Below are positions 20,610 through 32,457 of a stretch of DNA of 64,000 bases, one piece after another (position 1 is the stretch's first letter; every line of letters starts with the position of its first letter). The stretch is taken from positions 3,405,758 through 3,469,757 of the forward strand of contig JAHREC010000062.1 of the NCBI GenBank assembly GCA_020081605.1, in the 5' to 3' direction. The stretch comes from Albifimbria verrucaria. Lineage: Eukaryota > Ascomycota > Sordariomycetes > Hypocreales > Stachybotryaceae. Under the pieces are notes generated by a model that searched no databases, had not been told where the DNA came from, and worked only from the letters and a program-made list of their open reading frames with translations. The translations under genes and the position numbers were made by a program.

Positions 20610-23330
20610 TTAAAGGGTCTGTTCCTGAGCATCATCCACAATCTTCAACGCGTGCTTCAGATTGTTGATCTCACGATCAAGTTGCTTCCGCGCCGTTGTC
20701 GTGGCATTGTCCTCTCTCGCCAGCTGGTCAATGGTACTCTCGGGTAGGTTTCGGACGAAATCTGCGTTTAGGCCTCGCAGAGGACCTTTTCGTTGAGTAG
20801 GAAACCCTCTGCGATCTCGTCTGTGATGGTGCGAATAAAATGTTCTAGAGAGAGCTGTTTAGGACGTCAGTTGTTTGTTCTTGGTTAATATTGGCGTCTT
20901 TTGTGAAGGGACTTACATCGTAGTAGATTTTAAGAGTGTCATGGACCTCTAAGGCCATGTTCTCTTCATGTGAATGATGGCCTTTCTTGAAAAATTCATC
21001 GATAAAGGATCGAACAAACTTGTCACATTTGGCTAAACAAGACTGGTTTCCTACTGGCTGATCTTCGTTTGGAATGGATTCCTCAATTTCTTTCCAAGAA
21101 GCCAGTGCAGCTTGGAATGAGGCGTTATTGTGTCTCTTCATTTGGCATTCTTGTACCCTTTGCGGGAAAGCTGGATTTGTTGATTGTAAAGTTCTGACGG
21201 AATTGGTTTGAGTCTGGCAGTAATCTGTGATTCTCTTCTCTGCCTCAGCATATGTTTCTTTGAGCATCTTTTTCACGAGGGCATCAAGTTCTTCGCTCAG
21301 AAGCAGCGTGCCGTCGCGACGAGGGCAGTCCTGTTCAAGCGCTGCTATCAGCAAGCGCAAGATTGCCTCGTAAATGCATTTTAGGTACTTCAAAGAGATT
21401 TTCTCCCACTTTGCTGCTTGCTTGCTATACATCAGCGGGTAGATATCTGGATTGATGACGCCAGGAGTTGAGTGGATTGGAGGATGCCAAATTCGACCTT
21501 GATTTCGTCCAGCAGGCTGTCCGTATCCAAGACCTCCGCAAAGCCGTCATTAAAGGCCTTCTGAATTAATGCACCATTGGACCAAAGAGATAGTGGCTGT
21601 GAGACTTTGGATCCGGCCGCAATTCTGACCTTTTGTGTTGCCTCTGGTAGCTCAACGCCCTCAAAAGCCCATTGATGGCCAAATGCTCTCACAGACGCAT
21701 CAAAGTAGGCGTTGAGCTGAGCAACGACAGGCCGCAGCCTCATACGGTTGCCTTCCACCAATGCCGGCTTGTTTAAGGCCCGATTGAAGGTTTGTCTGAG
21801 TTTATTCACATGGTCGACGACATAATTTTGCTTCGAGATATAGTTGTTTCGAGGATTGCCTAACTTCACCCTTTCGGACTCTTTTTCCGTCAAGATGGCT
21901 TCAATCTCGCTTCTAATCTCAGGGAAGCCTGATCGAAGCCTCTCGGAGAGAATCTCAGCTATATGCGTCTTGAGGACTGCGGTACCACGGCGATTTTTGT
22001 GAATGCTGCCCCAAGGATAGGATCCGAAGAGTTGCTGCTCGGCAGCTGCAAGATTGAAGGAACCATCTTTGCCGTGACGATTCACGACTACAAACCAGTG
22101 GTCGCCAATGCTGTCTCTTGCGTATTTCTTCTCGTTGCGAGCGAAGTCAATCCACTCAGATTTCTATCATTTAATTAGATGGTTTGTGGTCATCATTTTC
22201 AGCCTTTACGTACACTGTCAACGGGAGCTTGGTCGCATCTAGTAAGGACACCAACGAGTCGATCTGGGTCGACGTTCCGCAAAGCGTGTTGTAAGATTTC
22301 CTGATGGTCAATGTCGTATAGGGCAGACACCACGCAGCTGTTCCGTTGTTAGTTGGGTTGTTGCTTGTTCAGTGTAGCGTATAAGTGATGAGACTTACAT
22401 GATGATGTTCTGCGGTTGCTTCATGTATTCAACAACCATCTCCCTGATACCCTCTTTCTCCTCGTCTTTAATTGAGTTGGCAGCGCTGATGATACCGGGA
22501 AGATCAAGAATGCTGAGAGGGGTGAGCCTTGGGCCGAAGAGCTCGACTTTGAGGACGTTGGCGACAAAGTTGCGGCTGTCGTGTTCTCTCCCTTCTTTGA
22601 TGCCCATCCATTCGGAAGCCTGTTCAAATGTGAGGAAATGGAGACGCATGCATTTATTGGCAGTCTTACTTCGTTTATCACTTGGCTAAACACCTCTTCA
22701 GTGAGAACGTTACCTTCTCGCTTGAAATCACCATCATCTTGTGTCAGTAAGGCCAGCCCAGAGACAGAAATGTCTGGTTTCTCAATAGAGATCCGGTAGG
22801 AGTTGGGCATTCCCGGTTTAGTACGATGTAACACGATCCGGGTTGGATAACGTGTGCAACACCCTCCAGATACCGGGAATGGAATATCTGTAAGCCCTCT
22901 GAGAAGAGAGGACTTGCCAGACGATTGGCCTCCGACAATGACAAGCTGTGGAGAATGTAAGCTGCTGTTTGACAAAGGACGTTGGGAAGAACATACCTGA
23001 GGAATTTCTACATAGTCTTGTGCGTCCCACTCACGAAGATCATCAACCGCCTTAAATAGTATCCTCGTCTTGTCATTATCGAATGGATTACTGGCAACAA
23101 GTTGACAGCCGGTGTCACGGTCACCACTCTGGTTCTTTGTCTTCAAAGGGTGTCTCCGACCACAGTCGCAGATTTGTCTGATCCGGGGAGCCGAACACAT
23201 CGTCAATGCCGGAATCAACAGACAAGCTTGGGGATTTAGAAAAGCCACCAGGGCTAATAGAACCAGACTTGAGTGGTGTACTTGGAGCAAAAGTAAGAGC
23301 AGGCGGTCTGGTATCAAGGACGGCTGCCAT
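20610..23330 (-). CDS. Dynamin-like GTPase (Mx/Drp type)
   Basis: Large GTPase of the dynamin superfamily, roughly 800 residues. The N-terminal 75 residues are low-complexity (ATG at 23330, MAAVLDTRPPALTF). The G domain shows G1 VIVGGQSSGKSSLLRGL, switch I CTRYPT, G3 ILDLPGI and G4 TRCD. A middle/effector-type helical region (LSERLRSGFPEIRSEIEAIL) and a C-terminal GED-like segment (FIRTITDEIAEGFLLNEKVL, then helices to the stop at 20610) follow. There is no PH or proline-rich domain, so it resembles the fungal Mx-like group rather than classical dynamin. At least five introns. Three breaks need one base each: near 23125, 21472-21475 and 20771-20772. Cell role is unknown; related proteins act on membranes. 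Confidence 0.85.
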
Positions 23331-24279
23331 TGTGATGGAAAGAAACAGTATAGAAAACAACGATTGAAGGAGACAAGAATACAAAGAATTATCAGATATC
23401 GAATTGCGCTACTACTATCAGTCAGCCATGAGAAGACGGGGAGTCAAGTCTTATAGACGAGTAGCTACAACTGAGAACTATGGACTTCTCGAGCAAGCAA
23501 GGAGATAAGAGATCACCCAACCGGAGAGTAAACGCAACCCCGAGCATGCGACCCTGTGCCCATGGCTGGGCTTCTACATATTTGCTTCAATCATAATCCC
23601 GTCTTGAGGTATTGTGTACTCAGCCTGAAACCCATAGCGACGAATAGCGGCCACGACCAAGACCATGAAGAGGTGCCCCGTGGATCGGATCGTCCAGCTG
23701 AGTAGCATCGCCATGCCTATCTCGCTGTCTTGGGTGGCTGCTTCCACCCGCCTTTCCTAAAGAATTGCATGATGAAGTTATTTATGGTAGTTTGTTGGTT
23801 GAACACATCCAGAAAGGGTAATCGGCGCAGGGCTCAACCAACAACTCTGTATCAGCCACGCTGCAATCCCACCCCCATCCCACTTATCACCGCGCTTAGC
23901 TGCAGGTCGGGAGCTCCCGCCCATGGGGAAGGAAACCGGTCAATCGGTACGGAGCACTTGGACTCAAAACTACCGGCAATCATGGAAAGGAAGTATCGTG
24001 AGATGGAAAGCGTTTAATGGCGCTGTGAGCTCCTCGTATTTTTCGTGATGCGGCTTGAAACGCTCTATGCCGATCAGAGTGCATGCATTCGTATTCGGGG
24101 AGTGAGTCATTGCCGACTATGCGTCTGTAGCTGGCTACACATAAAAACCGAGTCGAACCCGGGAATTGCGCAGCCATTCAGGGCACATAGTGGCTTGCGG
24201 AAAACGGGCGCGTACTGAGACTTTGTTCGGCCACACGGAAACAGAACGAACCAGAGCGTTGGTAAACTAGGGGTTCAAT
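23331..24279. promoter_or_regulatory. Divergent region between the dynamin-like and GrpB-family genes
   Basis: 949 bases with both promoters. Open frames here are short and unconvincing. A TCGAACCCGGGAA stretch near 24153 resembles a tRNA T-arm, but no cloverleaf forms around it. Confidence 0.4.
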
Positions 24280-24885
24280 ATGGCACCATCTGTAGAGGCC
24301 ATTTTGAAACACTACGAGTCCGACATAGCCAATGTCGAGTTCATCAGCCCACGCAGGAAGCCTGCGCCCATCCATATAGTCGAGCCTGACCCGACATGGC
24401 CGCAGACGTTTGAAACGCTCAAGGCCCGCATACTGGCCGCCCTGGGGGACACGGCGCTGGAGGTCAATCACGCCGGTTCAACGAGCGTGCCGGGACTCCC
24501 AGCCAAGCCCGTCATTGACGTGGACACTGTCGTGCGCGATCCCACCGACGAGGCATCATACGTGCCGCAACTCGAGGCAGCGGGATTTGAGTTCCACCTA
24601 CGCGAGCCTGGGTGGCACGAGCATCGCCTGTTCGTATGCGATGAACCTCGAGTGAATCTGCACGTCTTCGGGCCAGATGCGCCGGAAGTGGCGAGGCACC
24701 AAATCTTTCGACGGTGGTTGATTGCCCACGGTGATGACCGAGAGCTGTACGCGAAGACGAAGAGAGAAGCCGCAGAGCAGAGCACCAAGGCTGGGGAGAC
24801 GATGATGGAATACAACAGTCGCAAGGAAAAAGTGATTCAGGAGATTCTCGAGAGAGCTTTCCGCGACCTGGGCTACATATCTTGA
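24280..24885 (+). CDS. GrpB/UPF0157-family protein
   Basis: Single-exon gene for a 201-residue protein of the GrpB family (UPF0157), which belongs to the nucleotidyltransferase superfamily. Seen: PIHIVEPDPTWPQTFETLK, the family signature HAGSTSVPGLPAKPVIDVD (GSTS plus the Asp-x-Asp pair of the nucleotidyltransferase fold), RVNLHVFGPDAPEVARHQIF, and a C-terminal helix YAKTKREAAEQ. These features match the family throughout, with about 35 extra N-terminal residues. Biochemical role of eukaryotic GrpB proteins is unsettled; fusions with coenzyme A enzymes are known in bacteria. The single exon and bacterial-type family leave open an old transfer. No frame errors. Confidence 0.88.
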   Translation: MAPSVEAILKHYESDIANVEFISPRRKPAPIHIVEPDPTWPQTFETLKARILAALGDTALEVNHAGSTSVPGLPAKPVIDVDTVVRDPTDEASYVPQLEAAGFEFHLREPGWHEHRLFVCDEPRVNLHVFGPDAPEVARHQIFRRWLIAHGDDRELYAKTKREAAEQSTKAGETMMEYNSRKEKVIQEILERAFRDLGYIS

Positions 24886-25348
24886 TTTTAGTGAGCGTGC
24901 TGTTGTGAAGCTACCGCGGTGTAAGCCATCATTGTTAGGTAGTGGGTGTTTGACAGCTCTTGTCTTTCGACGGAAACTATCTGGCTTCTGAGTGAAGGAG
25001 TGGCAAAAATGCATAGGGTAGCAAAACTCTCCTTCATTGTTTTTGACAGAATTAAGAATTTATCATATCGACAACAAAATTACCTGGATAACCATGGTGC
25101 AATTGAGCAATTACCTCCTCATGTCTAAACATGACAACTTGCTCAAGGGTAGGGAGAAACCACTAATTGGGAAGACTGCCATTCCTGGCCAGGAACCACC
25201 CGCCCCACTTTTCTCCGGCCAAAATTTCCACCGGTTCCAACAATCGCCAACCTGAACATCTCGATAAACCATCTACCCATCGAGACATCACCTCCCAATT
25301 GCTGCCGCCAGCACACGAGATTCCCTGCCGACGAGAATCTCTGCCGCC
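24886..25348. other. Spacer upstream of mitochondrial bL34
   Basis: 463 bases; the first part is AT-rich 3' flank and the last 150 bases are C-rich and likely 5' leader of the next gene. No other feature seen. Confidence 0.4.
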
Positions 25349-25786
25349 ATGCAGTTCCTCACCCGCCTCGCGCGGCCATCCCTGGCGCGCTCCATTTGCC
25401 AGTCCCTCGGTAGGTCCACCCTCCGTAGCCAGCGACATCTCACGATCTCCTAACCTTCACGACCTGCAGCACCTTTGCGACCCTGACGCCTCTTCGACCG
25501 AGCCTCTCTCCCTCTACGGCCGCTATCCGCCCCAACCTCGTCAGCTTCGCACCCTCCCCGCTGGTGCCGCCGTCGCCGATCTCGTCCCCAAGTCGGCCAT
25601 CTCTGCGCACCCAGCCTCGCCGGCGCCGCCTCGCAGATGCGATGCGGTCCCCGAAACACCATGAACGGCCACACCCGTCTGATCCAGAAGCGCAGACACG
25701 GTTTCCTGTCGCGCGTGCGCAGCAGGACCGGCAGGAAGACGCTCCTGCGGAGGAGAATCAAGGGACGCAAGAAGCTCGCCTGGTAG
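25349..25786 (+). CDS. MRPL34: Mitochondrial ribosomal protein bL34m
   Basis: Mitochondrial large-subunit protein with an N-terminal presequence (MQFLTRLARPSLARSICQSL) and the nearly invariant bL34 tail (MRCGPRNTMNGHTRLIQK, then RRHGFLSRVRSRTGRK) ending KLAW at 25786. The L34 family is recognised by the short, very basic R/K-rich C-terminus. An intron fits about 25400-25465, though the phase of this join is uncertain by one base. Downstream, the linker changes frame twice: at the CCCC run 25556-25559 and at the CCC run 25610-25612, each fixed by adding one C (the linker then reads ADLVPKSAISAHP and AGAASQMRCG). Product about 120 residues. It converges on the beta-glucosidase gene. Confidence 0.85.
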
Positions 25787-26098
25787 AGCGTCGTCAAGGC
25801 ACCCTGTAAAAAGATTTTAAGGAATGGAGGGAAAACTGCAGGAGATCATTCTTGGCTCCCAAAGAGCTGTTTGGGGTGGAATTGAGTCGGTGGAGCGCAA
25901 CTATCGGCTGCGAGAAGCTTCACCTCCTTGTATGATACGCAGCGACATATGCGAGTTGTTGCGCTGAGCTAAATCTAGACTCGCTTCGCTGACGGGATCA
26001 CTGTATAAAACATAGAATTCACACACAAAAACATCTCATTATCATATTCAACTACCCATCGCTAATATGTAAAAGCATTCCTTGTCAAGCAATAGGCC
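25787..26098. other. Convergent spacer between MRPL34 and beta-glucosidase
   Basis: 312 bases between two stops, AT-rich toward 26010-26080. No feature seen. Confidence 0.4.
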
Positions 26099-28938
26099 CT
26101 AGACTGGCTTAGTTGCAGGCTTGTTATCGCACTTCAGGCTATCCGCCGAGCACACCACCCTCAAGTCGTCGCTCGCTGCTCCAACCCAGACCTTGTACGC
26201 GCCGTCCACCGCCGGCACCACCCAGTCCTGCTTCACGACATCCCAGACACTGACGTCCTTACGTGTCAGCGTCAGCTCGACCGTCTGGCTTTCACCAGGT
26301 GCTAGCTCGCGCGTCTTCTCAAAGTCACGCAACTGAATGACAGGGGTATCGTAGGAGATGCCCGATGGGAACTGCAAGTATACCTGAGCCGATGCCTTGC
26401 CAGCGTGCTTGGTTCCTGTGTTGGTGACCTTGACCGAAATCTTGTATGCTACATCCCAAAGGGCAGGGTTGCCACCTTGGCCGCCACCAGCACGAGGTCC
26501 AGGACGTTGTGTTTCTGAGTAACCAGCTGGGTAGTTGTACTTCTTGGAAGCATCTTTGGCGGCAGCCTCCGCATCGGACTTGGAAAGCCAAGAGTAGAGG
26601 AGTCGCCAGACCTTGGGAAACCAGCTGGCTCAATGGCCTCAGTTGCGGCAGGAATAGCCTGTGCATAATCAAGGATCCCTTCCTTGGGGCTTCGAGCAGG
26701 TGGTGTAGTGGCCAGTTGAGTGACCTTCTTGATGGATGCATCGGTGTAGGAGAAGTTGGTGTAGCTCAGCCGTGGCCAAAAGCATATCGGGGCTTGATGC
26801 CTGCCTTGTTCAACCAGCGGTAATCAATGTACAAGCCCTCAGAGTATGTGTCCTGGGCTTGGTTCAAGAAAGCTTGGTCGATGAGCTTGGTCACACTTTC
26901 GGGCATATCGCTCTCCTTGTAGGTGATGGAGTACGGCAAGTGTCCGCTAGGTGAAACATCACCGAAAAGAACATTAGTCAAGGATTTACCCGCTTCCTGG
27001 CCAGGAAGATGCGCAATCAGGACAGACTTGACACTAGGCAGTCCGATCCATTCCTCAAGAACAAGAGGACCGACGGTGTGGGCCACAACAATCACATTGC
27101 TGTAACGGCTCGCAGCATCCTTGACAAGCTTATCTCCGTTATGCCACGCGTTGAGCTTGCTGCTATCACGATCGCCGTGATTGCCCTCCACAGTGTAGGT
27201 GTTTTCACCGGCATCAGAGGTAATAAAGACGATAGCTACGTCGTCGGCCTTCGGGGTCTCCACCGAGGGAAGTTATCGGTGTTGTAGAACTTGACATCAC
27301 CAGCACGTCCGCGGATAGCGGTGATGGGGTCATCCAAGTACATGTAGTCGACCGTTCCGGAACCCCAACCCTGTCCGAGAGTTCCTTTGTTGCAGTTTCG
27401 GTCGGCACAAGCATTCGGTCCGTCAGGGTTGGTTTGGGCGCCAGTTCCAAACACCTTTAATGCGCGAGACGTAGACAGAGGCAGCAAATTGCCATCGTTT
27501 TTGAGCAAAGTAATGGCATCCTGTGCGACTTCACGAGCCACTACATCGTGGTCGGCCTGCACCTGAACATACTCGTTCACAATGCCAACAGGAGAGTCGG
27601 GCCAGGCTGCAGGATACAGGGGTCCCTCACGGCCATCAGAGTTCGTATCAAAGTTGACGCGAGGGTAGTTGCTGTCTTGGCCAAGCTGATACCATGTCGC
27701 CACAATTCGGGTAGCCATGTCGTTGAGACGAGTCATGGGGACGGATCCATTGAGCGTGGAACGCGTTAGCTCATACATCCAGAACGAGTTGCCAAACAAG
27801 GGAATCTGAGTATCTCCAGGCATGTCCATGTCGAGACCTGCCAGTGCTGAGTCGACACCGGACATGTGAGCAAGCCAATCCGTCATGACGAAGCCCTGGA
27901 AGCCAAGCTCATCTTTGAGAAGGCCGTTGATAAGATATGGGTGTTGGCTGGATGCGCTACCGTTGACCTTGAAAGAGTCAGAACAAGTTTACACAATGAG
28001 TTCCAATGGACTTACAGCATTATAAGCGGTCATAACAGATCCGACACCAGCGTGCACACCCTCGGCAAAAGGCCAAAGGTAGACCTCATGCATTGTGCGA
28101 TCATCTTTGAGTATATTAGCATCATGTTCTAAGTGCGTTGGTTGTGGTAGATCTCTTACCAATATTCGCGCTGTATGCTTGTTGGAACGGGTTGTACATT
28201 CTGTACATTTCCTGTTCATTTCCAATAAGGTGCTTAATGGTGGCAATGACTCCTGTTCCTGAACGCCTCTGATGGTCTCACGTCCACCGATGGCCTGCAG
28301 CACAGGATCAGATCCGAAGCCTTCCCAGTTACGGCCGCCCTTAGGCTTTCGCCCAAGAGGGCCAACACTTGGTCCTAGCCATATATTGACACCCTTGCCT
28401 CGAGACTCTTTGCCGATGGCAACGCCACGTTCATACAGAAGCTTCTTGTCAAAGGTGGCACCTGCGGTAATGCCGTCTGGAAAGACAGTCACGTTGTCAG
28501 TCTGACGGACACCGTTGGCTGCATCATTCAGGCAAAGCTGTGGAAAGCCAACACGCAATGCAGAGCCGGTGTTGCCGACGCAACGACTTGGGGTCTGTCA
28601 GTGAAGTACCAATATTCAGTCTTAGTCAAACTTACCCTGCACACAATGTTAGTTAACAAGTCAAGGCATGGACATTTGAGCGCGTTCTTACCCATATATA
28701 TGCCAGTACCGGCGGTGATGTTTGTCTTCTCGGCAAGTGTCATTTTATCGACGAGAGCCTTGGCTTTTTCATAGCTCTTGGCCCAGCCATCGGTCCATCC
28801 GCCGAACGGCGCGGGATAGTAGGCCGGAACATAGTAGCCAGCCGGAACATCCGACCGCTTTTCAACGGCGGCTGAGTTGCCTACGGCTGCAAACGTAGAG
28901 AGGGCCAACACAATAGCCTTGACGCTCGTCAAAGCCAT
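26099..28938 (-). CDS. Secreted GH3 beta-glucosidase
   Basis: Glycoside hydrolase family 3 enzyme that cleaves terminal beta-glucose from cellobiose and related substrates outside the cell; about 870 residues. Seen: signal peptide ([18 protein letters not shown]), a likely Kex2 site EKR, the N domain with [24 protein letters not shown] and [15 protein letters not shown] (nucleophile Asp of the TDW motif), the C domain ending [12 protein letters not shown], and a C-terminal fibronectin III-like domain from [11 protein letters not shown] to the end. Introns fit about 28579-28691 (possibly two introns, see findings), 28104-28160 and 27967-28016. Four breaks need one base each: near 28252, 27267-27269, 26771-26773 and 26615-26617. 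Likely a plant-material or storage-glucan enzyme; exact substrate unknown. Confidence 0.93.
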
Positions 28939-31900
28939 GATTACAGAGCCGTGCGTTTGAAGACAACGCGGCTAATGCTGAAGTAGACAGCGGACCAAGC
29001 TCAGGTAGCTACTCGCCCTCGATAATGGGTTGAGGTTCACGGAGTGATACGTGACCACAAGGTCTTAAGACAATTTAACACAGCCCTCCAATGGGGCGGC
29101 CCCTTCTCTGCCTGGTTGGCTCACGCCGTAGCCCATTTAAAGTTGTATACGTTATGCAGGACAATATTCAGGATCGGGATCACGCTCAGAGACATCGTAT
29201 CTGCGGGCCCCCAATCGTTGCCTACCTAACGATTGATAGGCCATAGTTGCGGCCGAATGTATAATGACGCATCACCGAATCCCAAAGCAAGTACGCGCCA
29301 GTCAACTTGCGTGGCCGAGACAGGGTTTCTCAGTAGCGAGGCGATTTTTGCACATGTCAACAGAAGCGAAGAGGTTCTGCCTCGGGCGGCGCAACACTGG
29401 TAGGCTGAGGTTGCGGTCTTGTGACCAGTCTATGATGATGGTTGGGTCACGTCGGAAGAGGGGATCGGGGATTGGGCTGGTTGATTGATTCTGCGAGCCA
29501 CTTAGCGTCGCCAGAAGCAAGGTTTCCTCACCGCAAAACTTGCCAAATGCGCCAAAAAGCAACTATAGGACGAGGCTGTATAGAGGCGGGTGCGAGAATA
29601 TTGGAGATTGTGATATGCCAGATCGGCCGGGGACGACGGTGAGCTATAGCTCGAGCGCCTGTGTCTTAAAGACGATGCCGTCGACCAATCTCGACGACGA
29701 CCACGCTGGGAGATGTGATGGCCGCATCGGTCCCCGCACGATAGAGGAGATTGGCTATGCGTTGATCAGGCACTGAGAGATGATCTTGCGCGTAAGCGGG
29801 AGGGCTGGCTGAGGAAGGAGCGAATGAGAGAGGCATCCCACCCACACACACTAGCGATCCTTCAGGTAGCCGAGCCGGAGAGAGCTGGACAGGTTACCCT
29901 TTTGCGCGGAATGCGAATGTGCAAGAAGGCAGCGAGCCAGCTTTTTTGTTGATGAGCTAGTGAAAGTGATAGAATGCCTGTCTTCCCCGCACAGCTCCGC
30001 GGCCTAGTCGCGTGGACTATCGTCATGGTCGACGACGGATGCCATACTCCGTGGTGAGTGGAACCAGGTCCACCACGTGGAACGGGCAGAGGGACCAAAT
30101 GCGGATAGTCGTTGTGGTCGATACGGCTCAAGTCCAGAAAGGAGACTCGCTCGAATGCGCAGGATGAATTGGATGTGTCAAACGCGACCGAGTGCTGGTG
30201 GGCGGTGCGTTTGGAGAGAGATGCCCTCGTTGAGGATTGAAGGGGAAAATGGCAATTATTCTTTTGGGCAGGCCAGCATAGGCAAACGGCAGTCTTAGCC
30301 CTGGCCATTGGTGGGATTACGTGCTTGGCATGAACGGCAATTTAGGCCAGTACAGTAATACTTTCTTCAAGGCCTGCAAGGGCATCTATTTCGGTCCACC
30401 ACTTAATGTACTGTATGCATTCCCCCATTCCTTTCCCACGCCACAGGCTAACAGGCCCCATGTCCATCCACATCCACGTTGGATACTCTTTCAAGCTTCT
30501 CTCCACACTGCATCTTTTCCCAAAGAAGCAGCTGACTGCCGCCAGCTACCCCAAGATATCCAAGACGGGCAGTCTCCCTCATTTCGCTTCTACTGCCGTG
30601 AACAGTGGTTTCGGAAGTAATCCGCAGTCAGTCATCGTGGATTGCGCGCATATCGTGCCGTTTGTCCGAGACCAGGCCAAGGCACTTCAGCTCATCACAA
30701 CCTGGAATACGCGGAAAGTGAATTGCACTTTTGCTCTCGGTGGTCTTACCACCTATGTATTCTAATACCGCCGGCTAGAGAACCCTTCCCAGCAAACTAA
30801 AAGATTCTCCGACCTGGATCCCTTGACATGTCCGTCTAGTTCTCAGGTCCCCTGTGGGCCGTTCCACTCGATTCAATTAATCGTCACGACCGACCCACGA
30901 ACGTCTTGAATTGTTGAGGTTATCCTGCCGTCGACCTGATTCGCCCGCCTGGGCTGTTCTAGCCTGACAGCCCATTTCCTTCTAGAAGGCCTGTCATCCC
31001 AAGGCCTGGCAAAGCCCCCTGTGTTTCAGGCTCCGGCCCCAACACTTCCGCCCACTCCACGGCTCTTTTTGCACCGCAGGCCAGTGCAGTGTCACAGGGC
31101 CAGCGGACAAGGGTGCTTCGTGGGAAAGAGTTGCCCAACCCATCTCTCATTGCCTGCATACGGTAGGTAGAGCTGACGGGCATACCGATCTGCCCTGGCT
31201 GGCGGTGCCTGCGCGCCGCATCGCAAGCGTTATGCTGGTTTCAGCCCAGACTTTTTCCTTCCGAGATGCTGTCTGTCCCTGCAACGCAATATTCGCAGGG
31301 GACTTCAGATTGATGGCTCAGCCCTGCACGGGATAATGCGATGCGTTCGTCCCCGATCCGTCAAACACGGGTAGAAGATATCAAACGTGGGACTCCCGAA
31401 AGTACTTGTTCCTCGTGTGGATCTGCACCAATTGTTGAGGTACCAGCCCCGTCACGCTAATTGTATTACGCCGAATGCATGAGCGTGAGCTTCATGTTGG
31501 CTTAGTACGTCGACAGCCTTTTGCAAGTTGTTGGAGAATGCGAGAAACGAGCATCTCGTAAGTCGACATGGGAATCAATGCTGTCGTTCGGATATGCATT
31601 ATGCTCTCTAAGATGCCCAAATGCCCTCCTGCATGTACCTCTTTTACCATATTTGTAAACCTACAATATATCATGAACTACTGGTGGTCGGTCACTGTAA
31701 AAATCCGCAGGTCCCACGTTTGAGGTTCACAAGTTCATGTTTGACAGTTCTTTACTTACCGCATCTAGCCTGGCTCACATCTCTCTTCATCTTCAACCCA
31801 CCGTTGGCTGTGGCCCTAGTGTGCGCTTGATTCCCACCTGGGAAGCTCACTCGCCGCTCTCTTACACCTCCGCACCGAGCTGCCGATGGCTTTCTGCGCC

Positions 31901-32457
31901 CCGGCGATCATTGTCATGCTCGCAACCGGGCTGACTAGATGCCAATTCCGCCCTAAAGAGTTGGCCCGGCTGACCGCTCTGCTAGTTTACCGCTCGTGTG
32001 CCTCTCGTGATCACACGACATCGGAGACAAGCCCCAGATCAAGAAGCTCCTCATGTACTGCCGTGCAGATAGCCCGGCATCTTGGCCGTAATGACCCTGG
32101 TTCCTGGGCATTGAAATGCGGAGGGCCTGGGCTAAGCTAAGAGTCTGTCGGCACGGTTATGTGCCGAATCAGTTGTCAGCTTTGGCATCCTGGATGTGAT
32201 GGGTGGTAGGTATTTTGGGATGGCCGCGCTTAGGCCAAGTCTCGACCCCTGGTCATCACGGGCTCCCTTGTCAGAGGAGGGTAGGATATCGACCAAGTGC
32301 TAGCTTGAGACCTTTGCGGCCGGACCATATAAGTCACCCTGATGCCGCCGTCAAAAACATCTGTCATGTCGAAGAGCAGCTGCAATTGTTTCATTTGCTT
32401 GTTTTCACTCGTTTCTCTTGTTTAATTCTTTGCTCTTGCTCAATTACATATCCCAAA
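28939..32457. promoter_or_regulatory. 3.5 kb divergent region between beta-glucosidase and lipase
   Basis: The largest gene-free stretch between two divergent genes here. Both flanking genes encode secreted hydrolases, so long inducible promoters are plausible. Open frames such as 29862-30308 minus and 30406-30765 plus have no motifs or splice support. A TATA-like ATATAAG (about 32327-32333) lies about 125 bases before the lipase ATG. No repeat or transposon identified. Confidence 0.45.

Noticed and set aside
24140..24170. tRNA-like TCGAACCCGGGAA stretch
   Set aside because: No acceptor, D-arm or anticodon arm folds with it on either strand.
26099..28938. Beta-glucosidase as a pseudogene
   Set aside because: Catalytic motifs, signal peptide and domain order are all present, and each break is a single-base change like those in essential genes nearby.
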